Origin: Georgenia_B sunbinii
GTDB taxonomy: Bacteria > Actinomycetota > Actinomycetes > Actinomycetales > Actinomycetaceae
Direction: 5' to 3' (one strand)
Length of the DNA: 64,000 bases
Assembly: GCF_036421855.1 (NCBI RefSeq)
Contig: NZ_JAZGOK010000011.1
Shown piece after piece: positions 52,907 through 61,530 of the stretch. The notes beneath the pieces are model-generated. The model ran no database searches and was not told the origin of the DNA. It worked only from the letters and a program-made list of their open reading frames with translations. The stretch's first letter is position 1, and every line of letters begins with the position of its first letter. A program made the translations under genes and the position numbers.

Positions 52907-52951
52907 AGATCCGCAGCAGGCCGAGGAATCGGTAGGCTGCGGGTCTTTTTT
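52907..52951 (+). terminator. Rho-independent terminator of tRNA-Leu
   Basis: AGATCCGCAGC (52907-52917) pairs with GCTGCGGGTCT (52936-52946), with one G-U, and a T6 run (52946-52951) follows. It is the only hairpin seen here with a classical T-tract. An inner CCGA-GGAA-TCGG hairpin sits in the loop. Confidence 0.9.
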
Positions 52952-52997
52952 GGTCCTGCGTGGAATACCGGCCGGGGGTCGGGTGGTTGAGCCCGCC

Positions 52998-53414
52998 ATG
53001 AGCTTCGACGACGTGGTTGGCCTGCTGGAACGTACCGAGGTGGTCGCGATCGTGACCACGCGCGCGGGAGGTGATCCGGCCGCGACCCCGATCTGGTCGG
53101 TCGTCGTCGACGGCGTGCCCTACGTGCGGTCCGCCTACGGTGACGGCGCATGGTGGTACCGGCACATCCTCGCCGGCCGGCCGGTGGCGTTCGCCATGGG
53201 CGACGGTGCGGTCGCCGAGCGCGACCGCGACGCGGCCCTGCAGCTGCCGCGCGAGCCGGTCACCGCGACATACGTGCCGGCGGACGACGCCGTCCAGCAA
53301 CGCATCGACGAGGAGCTGGAGCGCAAGTACGCGACCGCGCCGAGGTCCTCGGTCGACGCGACGATTGCCGACGTGGCCCGGGCCTGCACGTTGCGGATCG
53401 AGCACCCCGCGTAG
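52998..53414 (+). CDS. DUF2255 family protein (split-barrel, PPOX-like)
   Basis: A 138-residue protein. It has TPIWSVVVDGVPYVRSAYGDGAWWYRHILAG in pieces, which fits DUF2255, a family related to FMN- or F420-binding split barrels. No binding residues can be assigned with confidence. ATG at 52998 follows a weak ribosome binding site. Cofactor and substrate are unknown. Confidence 0.8.
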   Translation: MSFDDVVGLLERTEVVAIVTTRAGGDPAATPIWSVVVDGVPYVRSAYGDGAWWYRHILAGRPVAFAMGDGAVAERDRDAALQLPREPVTATYVPADDAVQQRIDEELERKYATAPRSSVDATIADVARACTLRIEHPA

Positions 53415-53497
53415 CCGATCGCGCTGTCGCCGACGAGCCCCTCTCCGGCCGCCACCCGGAAAATCGCTTGCCGTTGCGCTCGGTCCGGTGACACGGT

Positions 53498-53514
53498 CGT
53501 CGGGAATCCCGACG
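53498..53514. promoter_or_regulatory. Palindrome upstream of the DUF5602-like gene
   Basis: CGTCGGG-AAT-CCCGACG is a perfect 7-bp-arm inverted repeat 36 bp before the ATG at 53550. It could be an operator or a small hairpin. No matching -35/-10 pair was seen. Confidence 0.4.
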
Positions 53515-53549
53515 GTGGGGTGCGGGATCACGACATCTGGGGGGATGTC

Positions 53550-54578
53550 ATGAAGAAGCTGCTCGTGGCCGTTGCGACGGCCCTGATGCTCGCGATCTCC
53601 GCGCTCGGTGCCCACGCCGCCGGCCCGGACACCGAGGACGCCCGCCGCACGAAGACCGGGTTCGAGCTCGTCACGCTGTGCCTGGCGACCCGAGCCGGCC
53701 CACAGGCAGAGCGCACGGTCGAGGTGCCCGGGCTCGCCGCACGGGTGCTGCTGCGCGTCACCCGCTCCTACGAGGGCCCGTGCGCGGAGTACGGCCAGTC
53801 CGCGGAGCGTGGTGAGGGCACCATGACGGCCTACTCGCAGACCGACGACGATGGCAAGCCCGTCTCCGTGGGAGTTGCGTTCACCGCCGGTGTGCTCGAC
53901 GGCCTGCCGTACGACCCGCCCACGGCGGGGCTGTGGTGCTTCGACAAGGACGACGATGGCGAGGTCGACCCGATGGGTGAGTGCGCCGGCGGCTACGAGG
54001 ACGCCCTCGAGCTCGGCGAGCACTTCCAGCAGGACGTCGATTCCCCGTTCACCTACGTGCTGACCAATTGGAACCCGCACGGCCACATGCCGCCCGGCGT
54101 CTACGACCTGCCGCACTTCGACGTGCACTTCTACATGACACCGAACGCCGAGCGGCTCGACATCCGGGTGGGGCCCTGCGAGGTCCTCGTCCACTGCGAC
54201 GACTACCCGCTGGGCAAGGACCTGCCCGACGACAAGTACCTGGCCCCCGACTTCGCGGACCTCGACGCCGTCGAGCCTGCGATGGGCAACCACCTCGTCG
54301 ACCTCACCGGCCCCGAGCACCACGGCGAGCCCTTCACCCACACCTTCATCTACGGGGTCTGGGACGACGAGGTCACCTTCTACGAGCCGATGGTCACCCA
54401 CGAGTGGTACTCCGGCCTGGTCGGAGGCGACGTCGCTGACCAGTGCTTCGGGATCAAGCAGCCGGCGGCGTGGCAGGAGTCGGGCTGGTACCCGACGGAG
54501 TACTGCATGGCACATCGCGAGAACCGCGACGAGCTCACGACGTCGCTCGAGGGCTTCGTGTACCGCGACGCCAGCTGA
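53550..54578 (+). CDS. Secreted DUF5602/TTHB210-like protein
   Basis: A 342-residue exported protein. The signal peptide is MKKLLVAVATALMLAISALG with cleavage near HAA. Its conserved core has WNPHGHMPPGVYDLPHFDVH and THTFIYGVWDDEVTFYEPM, motifs of the DUF5602 group. Six or more cysteines could form disulfides, and DKDDDGEVD is a possible calcium loop. Function unknown. Preceded by GGGGGAT at the ribosome binding position. Confidence 0.75.
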   Translation: MKKLLVAVATALMLAISALGAHAAGPDTEDARRTKTGFELVTLCLATRAGPQAERTVEVPGLAARVLLRVTRSYEGPCAEYGQSAERGEGTMTAYSQTDDDGKPVSVGVAFTAGVLDGLPYDPPTAGLWCFDKDDDGEVDPMGECAGGYEDALELGEHFQQDVDSPFTYVLTNWNPHGHMPPGVYDLPHFDVHFYMTPNAERLDIRVGPCEVLVHCDDYPLGKDLPDDKYLAPDFADLDAVEPAMGNHLVDLTGPEHHGEPFTHTFIYGVWDDEVTFYEPMVTHEWYSGLVGGDVADQCFGIKQPAAWQESGWYPTEYCMAHRENRDELTTSLEGFVYRDAS

Positions 54579-54669
54579 CCACGGCGCGCCCGGACCACGA
54601 CGGTGACCGCCGCCTGCTGATTTTCCGCCGACGCGGTGTGCCGCCGGCGAGTGCGGTACAACAGGTGCC

Positions 54670-55566
54670 ATGCGTGAGCTCGTGGTGCTGGGGACGTCGT
54701 CGCAGGCGCCCACCCGTACCCGCAACCACAACGGCTACCTGCTCCGGTGGGACGGCGAGGCGATCCTGTTCGACCCCGGCGAGGGGACTCAGCGCCAGCT
54801 GACCCATGCCGGGGTCGCGCCGCCGTCGATCACCCGGATCTGCCTCACCCACCTGCACGGCGACCACAGCTTCGGGCTGCCGGGAGTCCTCGCGCGGCTG
54901 GCGCTCGACGGCGTGGACCACCCGGTGCACCTGCACTACCCGGCGTCGGGAGAGGAAGCGGTGCGCGCGATGGTCGCGCTCGGCGGGCCGGGCACCGACC
55001 TGCGGCTCCACCCGCACGGCGCGGCCGGCGAGATCGCCGACGGCGTGAGCGTGGTGGCGCTGCGCCACCGGATCGAGACCTACGGCTACCGGGTGAGCGA
55101 GCCCGACGGCCGCACGCTGGTGCCCGGGCTGCTCGCGCGCGCCGGCATCGAGGGGCCCGACGTCGGCGTGCTGCAGCGGGCCGGCTCGCTCGGCCGGGTG
55201 CGGCTCGAGGACGTCAGCGTGCCCCGCCGCGGCCAGCGGTTCGCGATCGTCATGGACACCGCCGAGTGCGACGGCGCCGACGAGCTCGCCGACGGCGCCG
55301 ACCTCCTCCTCGCGGAGTCCACCTACGCCGACGAGGATGCCGAGCTGGCCGCCGCCTACCTGCACCTCACCGCCGGTCAGGCCGGGCGGCTGGCCGCGGT
55401 GGGTGGGGTCGGCAGTCTGGTCCTCACCCACTTCTCCGCCCGGTACGACGACGTCGCCGGGCTCGCCGTGCAGGCACAGGCACGGGCCGGGGGCGCCACC
55501 GTCGTCGCGGCCGCCGACCTCGACACCTTCGCGATGCCCCGCCGGCGCGCGCTGCGGGCGTCCTGA
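54670..55566 (+). CDS. rnz: Ribonuclease Z-like metallo-beta-lactamase protein
   Basis: A 298-residue MBL-fold nuclease that trims tRNA 3' ends. Motif II is TRICLTHLHGDHSFGLPG (zinc ligands HxHxDH). It also has FDPGEGTQRQL, MDTAECDGADEL, LLLAESTYAD and the C-terminal HFSARYDD histidine. ATG at 54670 is the family start, with TACAAC 7 nt upstream. Convergent with the DUF433 gene, 14 bp between stops. Confidence 0.92.
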   Translation: MRELVVLGTSSQAPTRTRNHNGYLLRWDGEAILFDPGEGTQRQLTHAGVAPPSITRICLTHLHGDHSFGLPGVLARLALDGVDHPVHLHYPASGEEAVRAMVALGGPGTDLRLHPHGAAGEIADGVSVVALRHRIETYGYRVSEPDGRTLVPGLLARAGIEGPDVGVLQRAGSLGRVRLEDVSVPRRGQRFAIVMDTAECDGADELADGADLLLAESTYADEDAELAAAYLHLTAGQAGRLAAVGGVGSLVLTHFSARYDDVAGLAVQAQARAGGATVVAAADLDTFAMPRRRALRAS

Positions 55567-55580
55567 CGACGCCGGACGGC

Positions 55581-56252
55581 TCAGTGCCGCAGCAGGCGGA
55601 CGTCGTCGAGGTCGGCGCCGGTCTCGAGCGCGACCTGCTCGGCCGGCTGCCCGGCGGCGAGACGCGAGATGACGTCGGTGACCCCGACTCCGGAGCGGGC
55701 GAGCGTTGGTCGGCCGGCGTCGCGGCGAGGGTCGAGGACGACGGCGGGGGAGCGGCCCGGCAGCCGGATCGCCGATGCGCGGCCGTCACGGTAGGTGATG
55801 CCGGCGAGCAGCCGCTCGACCGGCTCGCGGAACCGCGGCGGGTCGGCTGCGGCGAGGAGGGCGGCGAAGACCGTCGGGTCCTCGTACCGGTGGAGGACCT
55901 CGGGCCCACGAGTCACCAGCGTCTCGCTGGTCAGCGGTGAGACCGGCGCCAGCTCCCGGGCGAGGAAGGAGAGTGCCGGCCGCAGGTGGACGAGGGAGAG
56001 GCCGGCGGCGGAGAACGTCGCGAGGACGTAGGCCTCCGCCAGCCCGAGGAACGGCACGGTGAGCCCGTCGACGGCGTCGACCGTGGTGACGAGGGCGACC
56101 GAGCCGCGCTGCGAGCCGTCGGCGCCGCGGTAGGTCCGTTGCCGCGTCCAGGCGTGCATCGTGGCCGGCGAGATGCCGAGGATCGTGCTCGCACCACCGA
56201 GGGTGTACCGCGGGCGGAGGAGCTCCGGGTCGATCGCGTCGGTGCTGGTCAC
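55581..56252 (-). CDS. DUF433 domain protein with MerR-like N-terminus
   Basis: A 223-residue protein. The N-terminal part (YTLGGASTILGISPATMHAW) resembles a MerR/Xre-type helix-turn-helix. The C-terminal part (residues about 150-223) has DUF433 features (VTDVISRLAAGQPAEQVALET), also found in VapB-like antitoxins. No PIN-domain toxin is adjacent, so an antitoxin role is unproven. The GTG at 56250-56252 is chosen; an ATG at 56276 would add eight residues. Its 5' end overlaps or abuts the META gene. Confidence 0.7.
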   Translation of the reverse strand: MTSTDAIDPELLRPRYTLGGASTILGISPATMHAWTRQRTYRGADGSQRGSVALVTTVDAVDGLTVPFLGLAEAYVLATFSAAGLSLVHLRPALSFLARELAPVSPLTSETLVTRGPEVLHRYEDPTVFAALLAAADPPRFREPVERLLAGITYRDGRASAIRLPGRSPAVVLDPRRDAGRPTLARSGVGVTDVISRLAAGQPAEQVALETGADLDDVRLLRH

Positions 56253-56256
56253 CGCG

Positions 56257-56613
56257 CTACCCGGCCGAACGTGCAAGGGTCCCGATCTGGGCGCCCGCCT
56301 CGTCGTGGACGAGGAGGACGTCCGGCGAGACCACCGCGGTGGCCGCCGAGCTCAGCCAGGTGTCGACGCCCTCGCAGTGCATCATCGTCGACGCCAGCGC
56401 CGGGAAGCTGACCGTCGCGCCGGTGCTGGTCCAGCTGCCGACCAGCCGGTTGCAGCCGTCGGTGCCCGACAGCCGGCCGTCAGCGGAGAGGACCAGCGAC
56501 GGCTGTCGCGGGTCGGTGGTGTCGCCCAGGAGCCGGCCGCGGTATGCATGGCGCCACCCTAACCGGCTGTCGCGGCCCGCGTCTGCGCGGGGCACTGCGG
56601 CTGTCGACGGCAA
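56257..56613 (-). CDS. META domain (HslJ-like) protein, start uncertain
   Basis: A short META-domain protein of up to 118 residues. It contains LSADGRLSGTDGCNRLVGSW and ASTMMHCEG, the family hallmarks. No ATG lies in this frame before the domain; the only candidates are TTG at 56613 or GTG at 56595, while an ATG (56547-56549) lies in another frame. No signal peptide, unlike many META proteins. A truncated 5' end or a frameshift is possible. Function unknown, often stress-related. Confidence 0.6.
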   Translation of the reverse strand: MPSTAAVPRADAGRDSRLGWRHAYRGRLLGDTTDPRQPSLVLSADGRLSGTDGCNRLVGSWTSTGATVSFPALASTMMHCEGVDTWLSSAATAVVSPDVLLVHDEAGAQIGTLARSAG

Positions 56614-56649
56614 CGTCGTCGTGGCTCAATTCCGGGCATGCGCTGACGG

Positions 56650-56678
56650 TTCACTTGTCGATGGAAACTGTCTAGGCT
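56650..56678 (+). promoter_or_regulatory. Promoter of the Gfo/Idh/MocA oxidoreductase gene
   Basis: -35 TTCACT (56650-56655) and -10 TAGGCT (56673-56678) with a 17-bp spacer precede the GTG at 56713, which has GAGAGGGA as ribosome binding site. Confidence 0.6.
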
Positions 56679-56712
56679 GTTGCGACTACTCGACGACGAG
56701 AGGGATTGCACA

Positions 56713-57915
56713 GTGACAGCGCACCGCATCGCCATGTTGGGCACCGGCCTTATCGGTGACTTCTACACCGCTGCTCTTCACCGCGGTCGTAACCGTGACA
56801 CGGTTGACCTGATCTACTCCCGCACCGAGGAACGCGGAGCGGCATTCAAGGAGCGCTGGGGAGTGCCACGGTCGACGACGTCGCTGGAATCGGCCTGCGC
56901 CGATCCCGATATCGACACGGTCGTCATCGGGCTTCCCAACGACATGCATGAGGAGACCGTCCGACTGGCGGCTGAGAACGGCAAGAACGTGCTGTGCACC
57001 AAGCCGCTGGGCCGCACTGCCGTCGAGGCCAAACGCATGCTCGACATGGTGGAGAAGCACGGGGTGTTCGCCGGCTACCTGGAGGATCTCGTCTACACGC
57101 CCAAGACGCTGGCGGCGGTGAAGTCCGTGTCGGAGGGCGCACTGGGAGACATTCTCTGGGTTAGGTCCCGCGAGTCCCACCCCGGTCCGCACAGCGCCTG
57201 GTTCTGGGACGAGAAGAAGGCCGGCGGCGGCGCGATCATTGACCTCGGCTGCCACTGCATCGCGATCTGCCGCAATTTCGCGGGCAAGGACAACCGACCG
57301 GTGGAAGTCTTCTGCTGGAAGGACACCATGGTGCACCCGATCACCGCTGAGGACCACGCGATCATCCTCATCCGGTTCGAGTCCGGCGCTATCGGTCAGG
57401 TCGAGGTGTCATGGGCTTTCCGTGGCGGCCTGGACCTGCGGGACGAGGTCGCTGGGACCGAGGGCACCATCTGGCTCAACCACTTCCAACGCACTGGCTT
57501 CGAGATGTTCACCAGCGGCGCCGGTGGTGGTTACGTGGCGGAGAAGGCAGAGTCCAGCAGCGGCTGGCAGTTCCCGGTGGGGGACGAGGTCACCGAGCTC
57601 GGGTACGTGGACATGTTCACCGACATGTTCGACTCGATCGACAGCGGCACGCGGCCGCAAGAGTCCTTCTACGACGGCTACGTGGTCAACGCGATCATGG
57701 ACGCCAGCTACGCCTCGTCGGCCAGCGGCGCCTGGGAGCCGGTGGAGATCGAGGACTGGCGCGGTGGGACCACGCCCCGCATCGCCCGGACGCCCGAGCT
57801 GCACGACGGGCACGCGATCATCAAGCGCGAGACCCTGCCCGACGGGCGGAGCAAGGTGCTGTTCCAGCACAGCGAGACCGGCGAGATCCTGGAAGAGGTC
57901 GCCAAGACCAGCTGA
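56713..57915 (+). CDS. Gfo/Idh/MocA family oxidoreductase
   Basis: A 400-residue NAD(P)-dependent dehydrogenase. The Rossmann motif is MLGTGLIGDFYTAAL, the catalytic lysine lies in LCTKPLGR (in place of the common EKP), and the acid/base histidine is in IDLGCHCIAI. Family members act on inositols, amino sugars and glycosides. It sits beside a ribose-type ABC importer and a SIS protein, so a sugar or polyol substrate is likely. GTG start; convergent with the permease genes. Confidence 0.9.
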   Translation: MTAHRIAMLGTGLIGDFYTAALHRGRNRDTVDLIYSRTEERGAAFKERWGVPRSTTSLESACADPDIDTVVIGLPNDMHEETVRLAAENGKNVLCTKPLGRTAVEAKRMLDMVEKHGVFAGYLEDLVYTPKTLAAVKSVSEGALGDILWVRSRESHPGPHSAWFWDEKKAGGGAIIDLGCHCIAICRNFAGKDNRPVEVFCWKDTMVHPITAEDHAIILIRFESGAIGQVEVSWAFRGGLDLRDEVAGTEGTIWLNHFQRTGFEMFTSGAGGGYVAEKAESSSGWQFPVGDEVTELGYVDMFTDMFDSIDSGTRPQESFYDGYVVNAIMDASYASSASGAWEPVEIEDWRGGTTPRIARTPELHDGHAIIKRETLPDGRSKVLFQHSETGEILEEVAKTS

Positions 57916-57927
57916 CCGCTCGACCGA

Positions 57928-57972
57928 GACCGCCGGGAGCCGAGCTGTTCGCCAGCTCTGCTCCCGGCGGTC
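57928..57972. terminator. Strong bidirectional terminator between oxidoreductase and transporter operon
   Basis: GACCGCCGGGAGC (57928-57940) pairs perfectly with GCTCCCGGCGGTC (57960-57972). A single C/T mismatch follows, then GAGCTG/CAGCTC around the loop TTCGC. It lies between convergent genes. Confidence 0.85.
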
Positions 57973-57993
57973 AGTCATGCCACGCCGGTGGCG

Positions 57994-58989
57994 TCAGTCC
58001 GACCGTTGTCCCGAGATCGCGACGTACGCCCAGGCCAGCGCGAGCACGATCACTCCGTACACCATCTGCTGAAGGGCTTGACCGACCCCGAGCGTCAGCA
58101 GCAGCCGGTTGAGGACGGTGAGCAGGAGCGCCGCCACGATGGTCCCGCCGTAGCCACCGGAGCCCCCGAGGATCGATGTCCCGCCGATGACGGCCGCAGC
58201 GATGCTGGGAAGCAGGAAGGAGTTCGTCTGGCTCGGGCCGACCGAGCCGCTGCTGCCCGAGATGAGGAGGCCCGCGATGGCCGCGAGGACTCCGACGATG
58301 ACATAGGTCGCGATGAGCACCTGCCACACCTTGATGCCGGACAGGCGGCAGGCTGTGGGGTTGTCACCCACCGCGTAGATGTTGCGCCCCAGGCCCGTCC
58401 GGGCGAGCCCGACGAGGAGGATGACCGAGACCGCCACCCACACCACGACGTTCAGCGGGATGGGACCGATGAGCGTCCCGCCGCCGAGAGTGGTGAGGAC
58501 CGGCAGCACGGCGGCGGAGCCGGACAGGAAGCCGCCGCTCGACAGCCCGACGGACACCGCCCCGAGCAGGACGCTGGACATCCCGATGGTCATGATGAGC
58601 GGGTGGACCCGGAACACACCGACACCCACGCCGTTGAGGAGCCCGGCGCCGGCCCCGACGACGAGCGCCAGTGCGATCGCCGTCGCAGGTCCGGCGCCAC
58701 TCTGGGTGGCAGCCACGTAGGCAGCAAAGTTCGCGATCATGGTGACCGAGAGGTCGATGCCGCCGGTGAGGAACGCAATCGTCTGACCAGCGGCGAAGAG
58801 CGCCAACGGACAGGCCAGCAGCAGGATCGAGCGCAGCCCGCCGCTGGTGAACAGGCTCGGGTCGACGATCCCGGTGATGAGGTAGAAGACGACGAAGACC
58901 ACGCTGAGCACGATCACCGGCCGGTCGCTCAACGTCCGTCGGACCCGCTGGGACCTGCGCAGGGGGGCGGTCTCCACGGCAGTGCTCAT
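57994..58989 (-). CDS. Ribose-type ABC importer permease 2 (RbsC-like)
   Basis: A 331-residue permease of the BPD_transp_2 family with about nine membrane helices. It has LTGGIDLSVTMIANFAA, GRNIYAVGDNPTACRLSGI and GGTSILGGSGGYGGT, typical of RbsC. It is last in the operon and overlaps the other permease by 4 bp. ATG preceded by CGGAGGAAG. It probably forms a heterodimer with permease 1. Confidence 0.92.
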   Translation of the reverse strand: MSTAVETAPLRRSQRVRRTLSDRPVIVLSVVFVVFYLITGIVDPSLFTSGGLRSILLLACPLALFAAGQTIAFLTGGIDLSVTMIANFAAYVAATQSGAGPATAIALALVVGAGAGLLNGVGVGVFRVHPLIMTIGMSSVLLGAVSVGLSSGGFLSGSAAVLPVLTTLGGGTLIGPIPLNVVVWVAVSVILLVGLARTGLGRNIYAVGDNPTACRLSGIKVWQVLIATYVIVGVLAAIAGLLISGSSGSVGPSQTNSFLLPSIAAAVIGGTSILGGSGGYGGTIVAALLLTVLNRLLLTLGVGQALQQMVYGVIVLALAWAYVAISGQRSD

Positions 58990-59987
58990 AGCTTCCTCCG
59001 GCGTAGCTCGAGCAGTCCGCCGAGCATGACCACGCTGATGATGATCAGGCCCTCGAGCAGCACTGCGACGTTCGGGTTGATCCCCATGCTCAGCAGGATC
59101 GCGGGGATGAGGGTGAGCACGAACGCGGCGAGGACGGGGCCCAGCAGCTGGCCGCGCCCGCCGGCCAGGGCCACGCCACCGAGGACGACCGCCGCGACGG
59201 AGCTGAGCAGTGCGCCGAGGGCGATCGACTCCTGCGGGCTGCCGCTGCCGAGCAGCGCGGTAGTCACCAGCCCGGCGAGCCCGGCGAAGACTCCGGACAG
59301 CAGATACGCCTGGATCCTGGCGCGTTTCACCACGATGCCCGCGAGGAACGCCGCCTGGCGATCGCTGCCGATGGCATAGGTCGCGATCCCCGCCCGGCTG
59401 CGCTTGAACGGCACCCAGATCAGGCAGAAGATGCCGGTCAGCCAGAGCAAGGAGGGCCACGGGTTGGAGAAGCCGCCGACGATCAGCTGGGCGAGCTGAG
59501 GGTTCGACCCGCCGCCGGGCCCCCCGAGGACGAGCAGTGCCAGCCCGACGAACGCGAAGTGCAGCGCCAGCGTGACGACGATGTCAGGCATGCCGGAGAC
59601 GGTGACGATCCAGCCCATGAGCCCGGACAGCAGCGCGATACCGACGACCGTGCCGACGGCGACGAGGATGCTGGCGCCGAACGACGCGTCCTCCATCAGC
59701 CACGCCGAGACGCAGTTGGCCAGCACCATGAGGGCACCCACCGCCAGGTTGATGCCTCCGGAGATGACCACCACCCCTTGGGCCATCGCGAGCAGCGCCA
59801 GCATGAGGGTGCCGGCGGTCAGCGCCCGGAGCTCGAAGCCACCGAAGTTCTCGACCTGGAGGTAGCGCACGAAGATCATCGCGAGAAGGAGCAGGGCGAC
59901 GCCCACGACCCAACCGTTCTGGGCCCGGAAGCGGGCCAGCCGGCTCGTCGGCTCGGGCATCGTCGTGAGCGTCGGCGTCGGCGTCAT
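58986..59987 (-). CDS. Ribose-type ABC importer permease 1 (RbsC-like)
   Basis: A 333-residue paralogue of the following permease, with ISGGINLAVGALMVLANCV, IATYAIGSDRQAAFLAGI and GGVALAGGRGQLLG. Two different permeases fed by one ATPase is common in sugar CUT2 importers. Start overlaps the ATPase stop by 4 bp (ATGA). Confidence 0.92.
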   Translation of the reverse strand: MTPTPTLTTMPEPTSRLARFRAQNGWVVGVALLLLAMIFVRYLQVENFGGFELRALTAGTLMLALLAMAQGVVVISGGINLAVGALMVLANCVSAWLMEDASFGASILVAVGTVVGIALLSGLMGWIVTVSGMPDIVVTLALHFAFVGLALLVLGGPGGGSNPQLAQLIVGGFSNPWPSLLWLTGIFCLIWVPFKRSRAGIATYAIGSDRQAAFLAGIVVKRARIQAYLLSGVFAGLAGLVTTALLGSGSPQESIALGALLSSVAAVVLGGVALAGGRGQLLGPVLAAFVLTLIPAILLSMGINPNVAVLLEGLIIISVVMLGGLLELRRRKL

Positions 59988-61474
59988 GACTTGGTCACCT
60001 CCACCCCGTGGAGCCCGTGCGCCGCATTGAGCAGGGCTTCCTCGCTCGCGTCGGCTGGCATCTCCGCGACGACCTCACCGCGGTAGATCACGAGCGCTCG
60101 GTCGCAGACGAACCCGATCTCGCGCAGCTCACTCGTGTACATCACGACGGCAGCCCCGGAGTCGGCGACCTCTCGGATGAGGTCGTAGATCTGCCGCTTG
60201 GTCCCGACGTCGATCCCGCGGGTGGGGTCGAAGAGCAGGAGGGTGCCGAACCCCTCGGCGAGCCATCGCCCGATGGTCAGCTTCTGCTGGTTTCCGCCCG
60301 AGAGCCGACGGGCCTGGGACGCGGCACGGGTATCGATCGACAGCCGGTCGATGGCGCCGTCGACCGCACGATCCTCCTTGCCCCTGGCGATCGGTCCCCA
60401 CCGCGAGACCCGCGCCCGCGACGCGAGCGCGATGTTCTCCCTGATGGACCGCTTGGGCAGCAGCGCCAAGGCCCGGTCGGCCGGCACCAGCACGACGCCC
60501 CGCTGGATCGCGGCCGCCGGGTGACGAGCGCCCAGCACCTTGCCGTCGACACGGATCTCTCCGGCGCGTGGGCGCTGGCCGCCGGAGAGGACGTCGAACA
60601 AGGTGTCCTGCCCCTGCCCCTCCAGCGCTACCAGGCCCAGCACCTCGCCTGGACGCACCGTGAAGCTCACGTCGCGCAGCATGGGGCCGGCACCGAGCCC
60701 GTCGACGACGAGCCGCGGCTCAGGCTCCACCGTGGTCTCGCGTCGGAAGCGGCGTCCTTGCTCGGCCTCTGCCTCCATCCGCTCGCCGAGCATGGACTGG
60801 ACGATGCGCTTCTCTCGCCCCTCCTTCGGGGCGAAGCTGGCGACGTCGTGCCCGTCACGGAACACCGTGCACATGTCGCAGTGCTCGATCACCTCCTCCA
60901 GGCGGTGGGAGATGAACAGCACCGATCCGCCGCCCAGGGTCTGCCGGGCCATCACGGTGAAGACCTTCTCGCTCAGGTCCGCCGGCAGCGCGGCAGTGAT
61001 CTCGTCGAGGATGAGCAGCCGGGGGCGGTGCGCAAGCGCGCGTGCGAGGTCCAGCATCCGGAGGAACGGCAGCGGGATGTCGGCCACGCGCTCGCCGAAG
61101 TCCATCCCGCTGAGCTCGAGCTCGGCGAGGTGCTCCTGGACCGCGCCGGCGTCGGTGCCGGTGAGCTTGAGGTTCTGCCGCACCGTGAGGTCCGGGATGA
61201 GCGCCGGGTCCTGGAACACCGCAGCGATGCCCTGCGCGTAGCCGGCTGCCGGGGAGCGCAGGTTGACGACCTCGTCGGCCATGGTGATGGTCCCGCAGTC
61301 CTTCGTGATGACCCCGGTGAGCGCCTTGACGAAGGTCGACTTGCCGGCGCCGTTGGCGCCCAGGAGGGCATGGGCCTCGCCGGGCGCCACCGTGAGATCG
61401 GCCGATCTCAGCGCGACGACGCTGCCGTAGGACTTGGCCACACCTCGCGCGACCAGCAGTGCATCAGCGGACAT
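59984..61474 (-). CDS. Sugar ABC importer ATPase (RbsA/MglA-like, two ATPase domains)
   Basis: A 496-residue tandem ATPase. NBD1 has Walker A GANGAGKST and LLILDEITAALP. NBD2 has LSGGNQQKLTIGRWL and LLLFDPTRGIDVG, but its P-loop is altered (LEGQGQDTL), the usual state of the second domain in this family. It energises the two permeases. ATG at 61474 chosen from the conserved start (LLVARGVAKSYGS); a longer frame upstream would overlap the binding-protein gene. Confidence 0.93.
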   Translation of the reverse strand: MSADALLVARGVAKSYGSVVALRSADLTVAPGEAHALLGANGAGKSTFVKALTGVITKDCGTITMADEVVNLRSPAAGYAQGIAAVFQDPALIPDLTVRQNLKLTGTDAGAVQEHLAELELSGMDFGERVADIPLPFLRMLDLARALAHRPRLLILDEITAALPADLSEKVFTVMARQTLGGGSVLFISHRLEEVIEHCDMCTVFRDGHDVASFAPKEGREKRIVQSMLGERMEAEAEQGRRFRRETTVEPEPRLVVDGLGAGPMLRDVSFTVRPGEVLGLVALEGQGQDTLFDVLSGGQRPRAGEIRVDGKVLGARHPAAAIQRGVVLVPADRALALLPKRSIRENIALASRARVSRWGPIARGKEDRAVDGAIDRLSIDTRAASQARRLSGGNQQKLTIGRWLAEGFGTLLLFDPTRGIDVGTKRQIYDLIREVADSGAAVVMYTSELREIGFVCDRALVIYRGEVVAEMPADASEEALLNAAHGLHGVEVTKS

Positions 61475-61530
61475 CAGGCTCTTTTCAGGTCGAGGCCGGG
61501 CGCGTGTGGAGCGGGACAGGTCAGGAACCG

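Noticed and set aside
55581..56252. VapBC-type toxin-antitoxin pair
   Set aside because: The DUF433 protein could be an antitoxin, but the neighbour is a META-domain protein and not a PIN-domain toxin.
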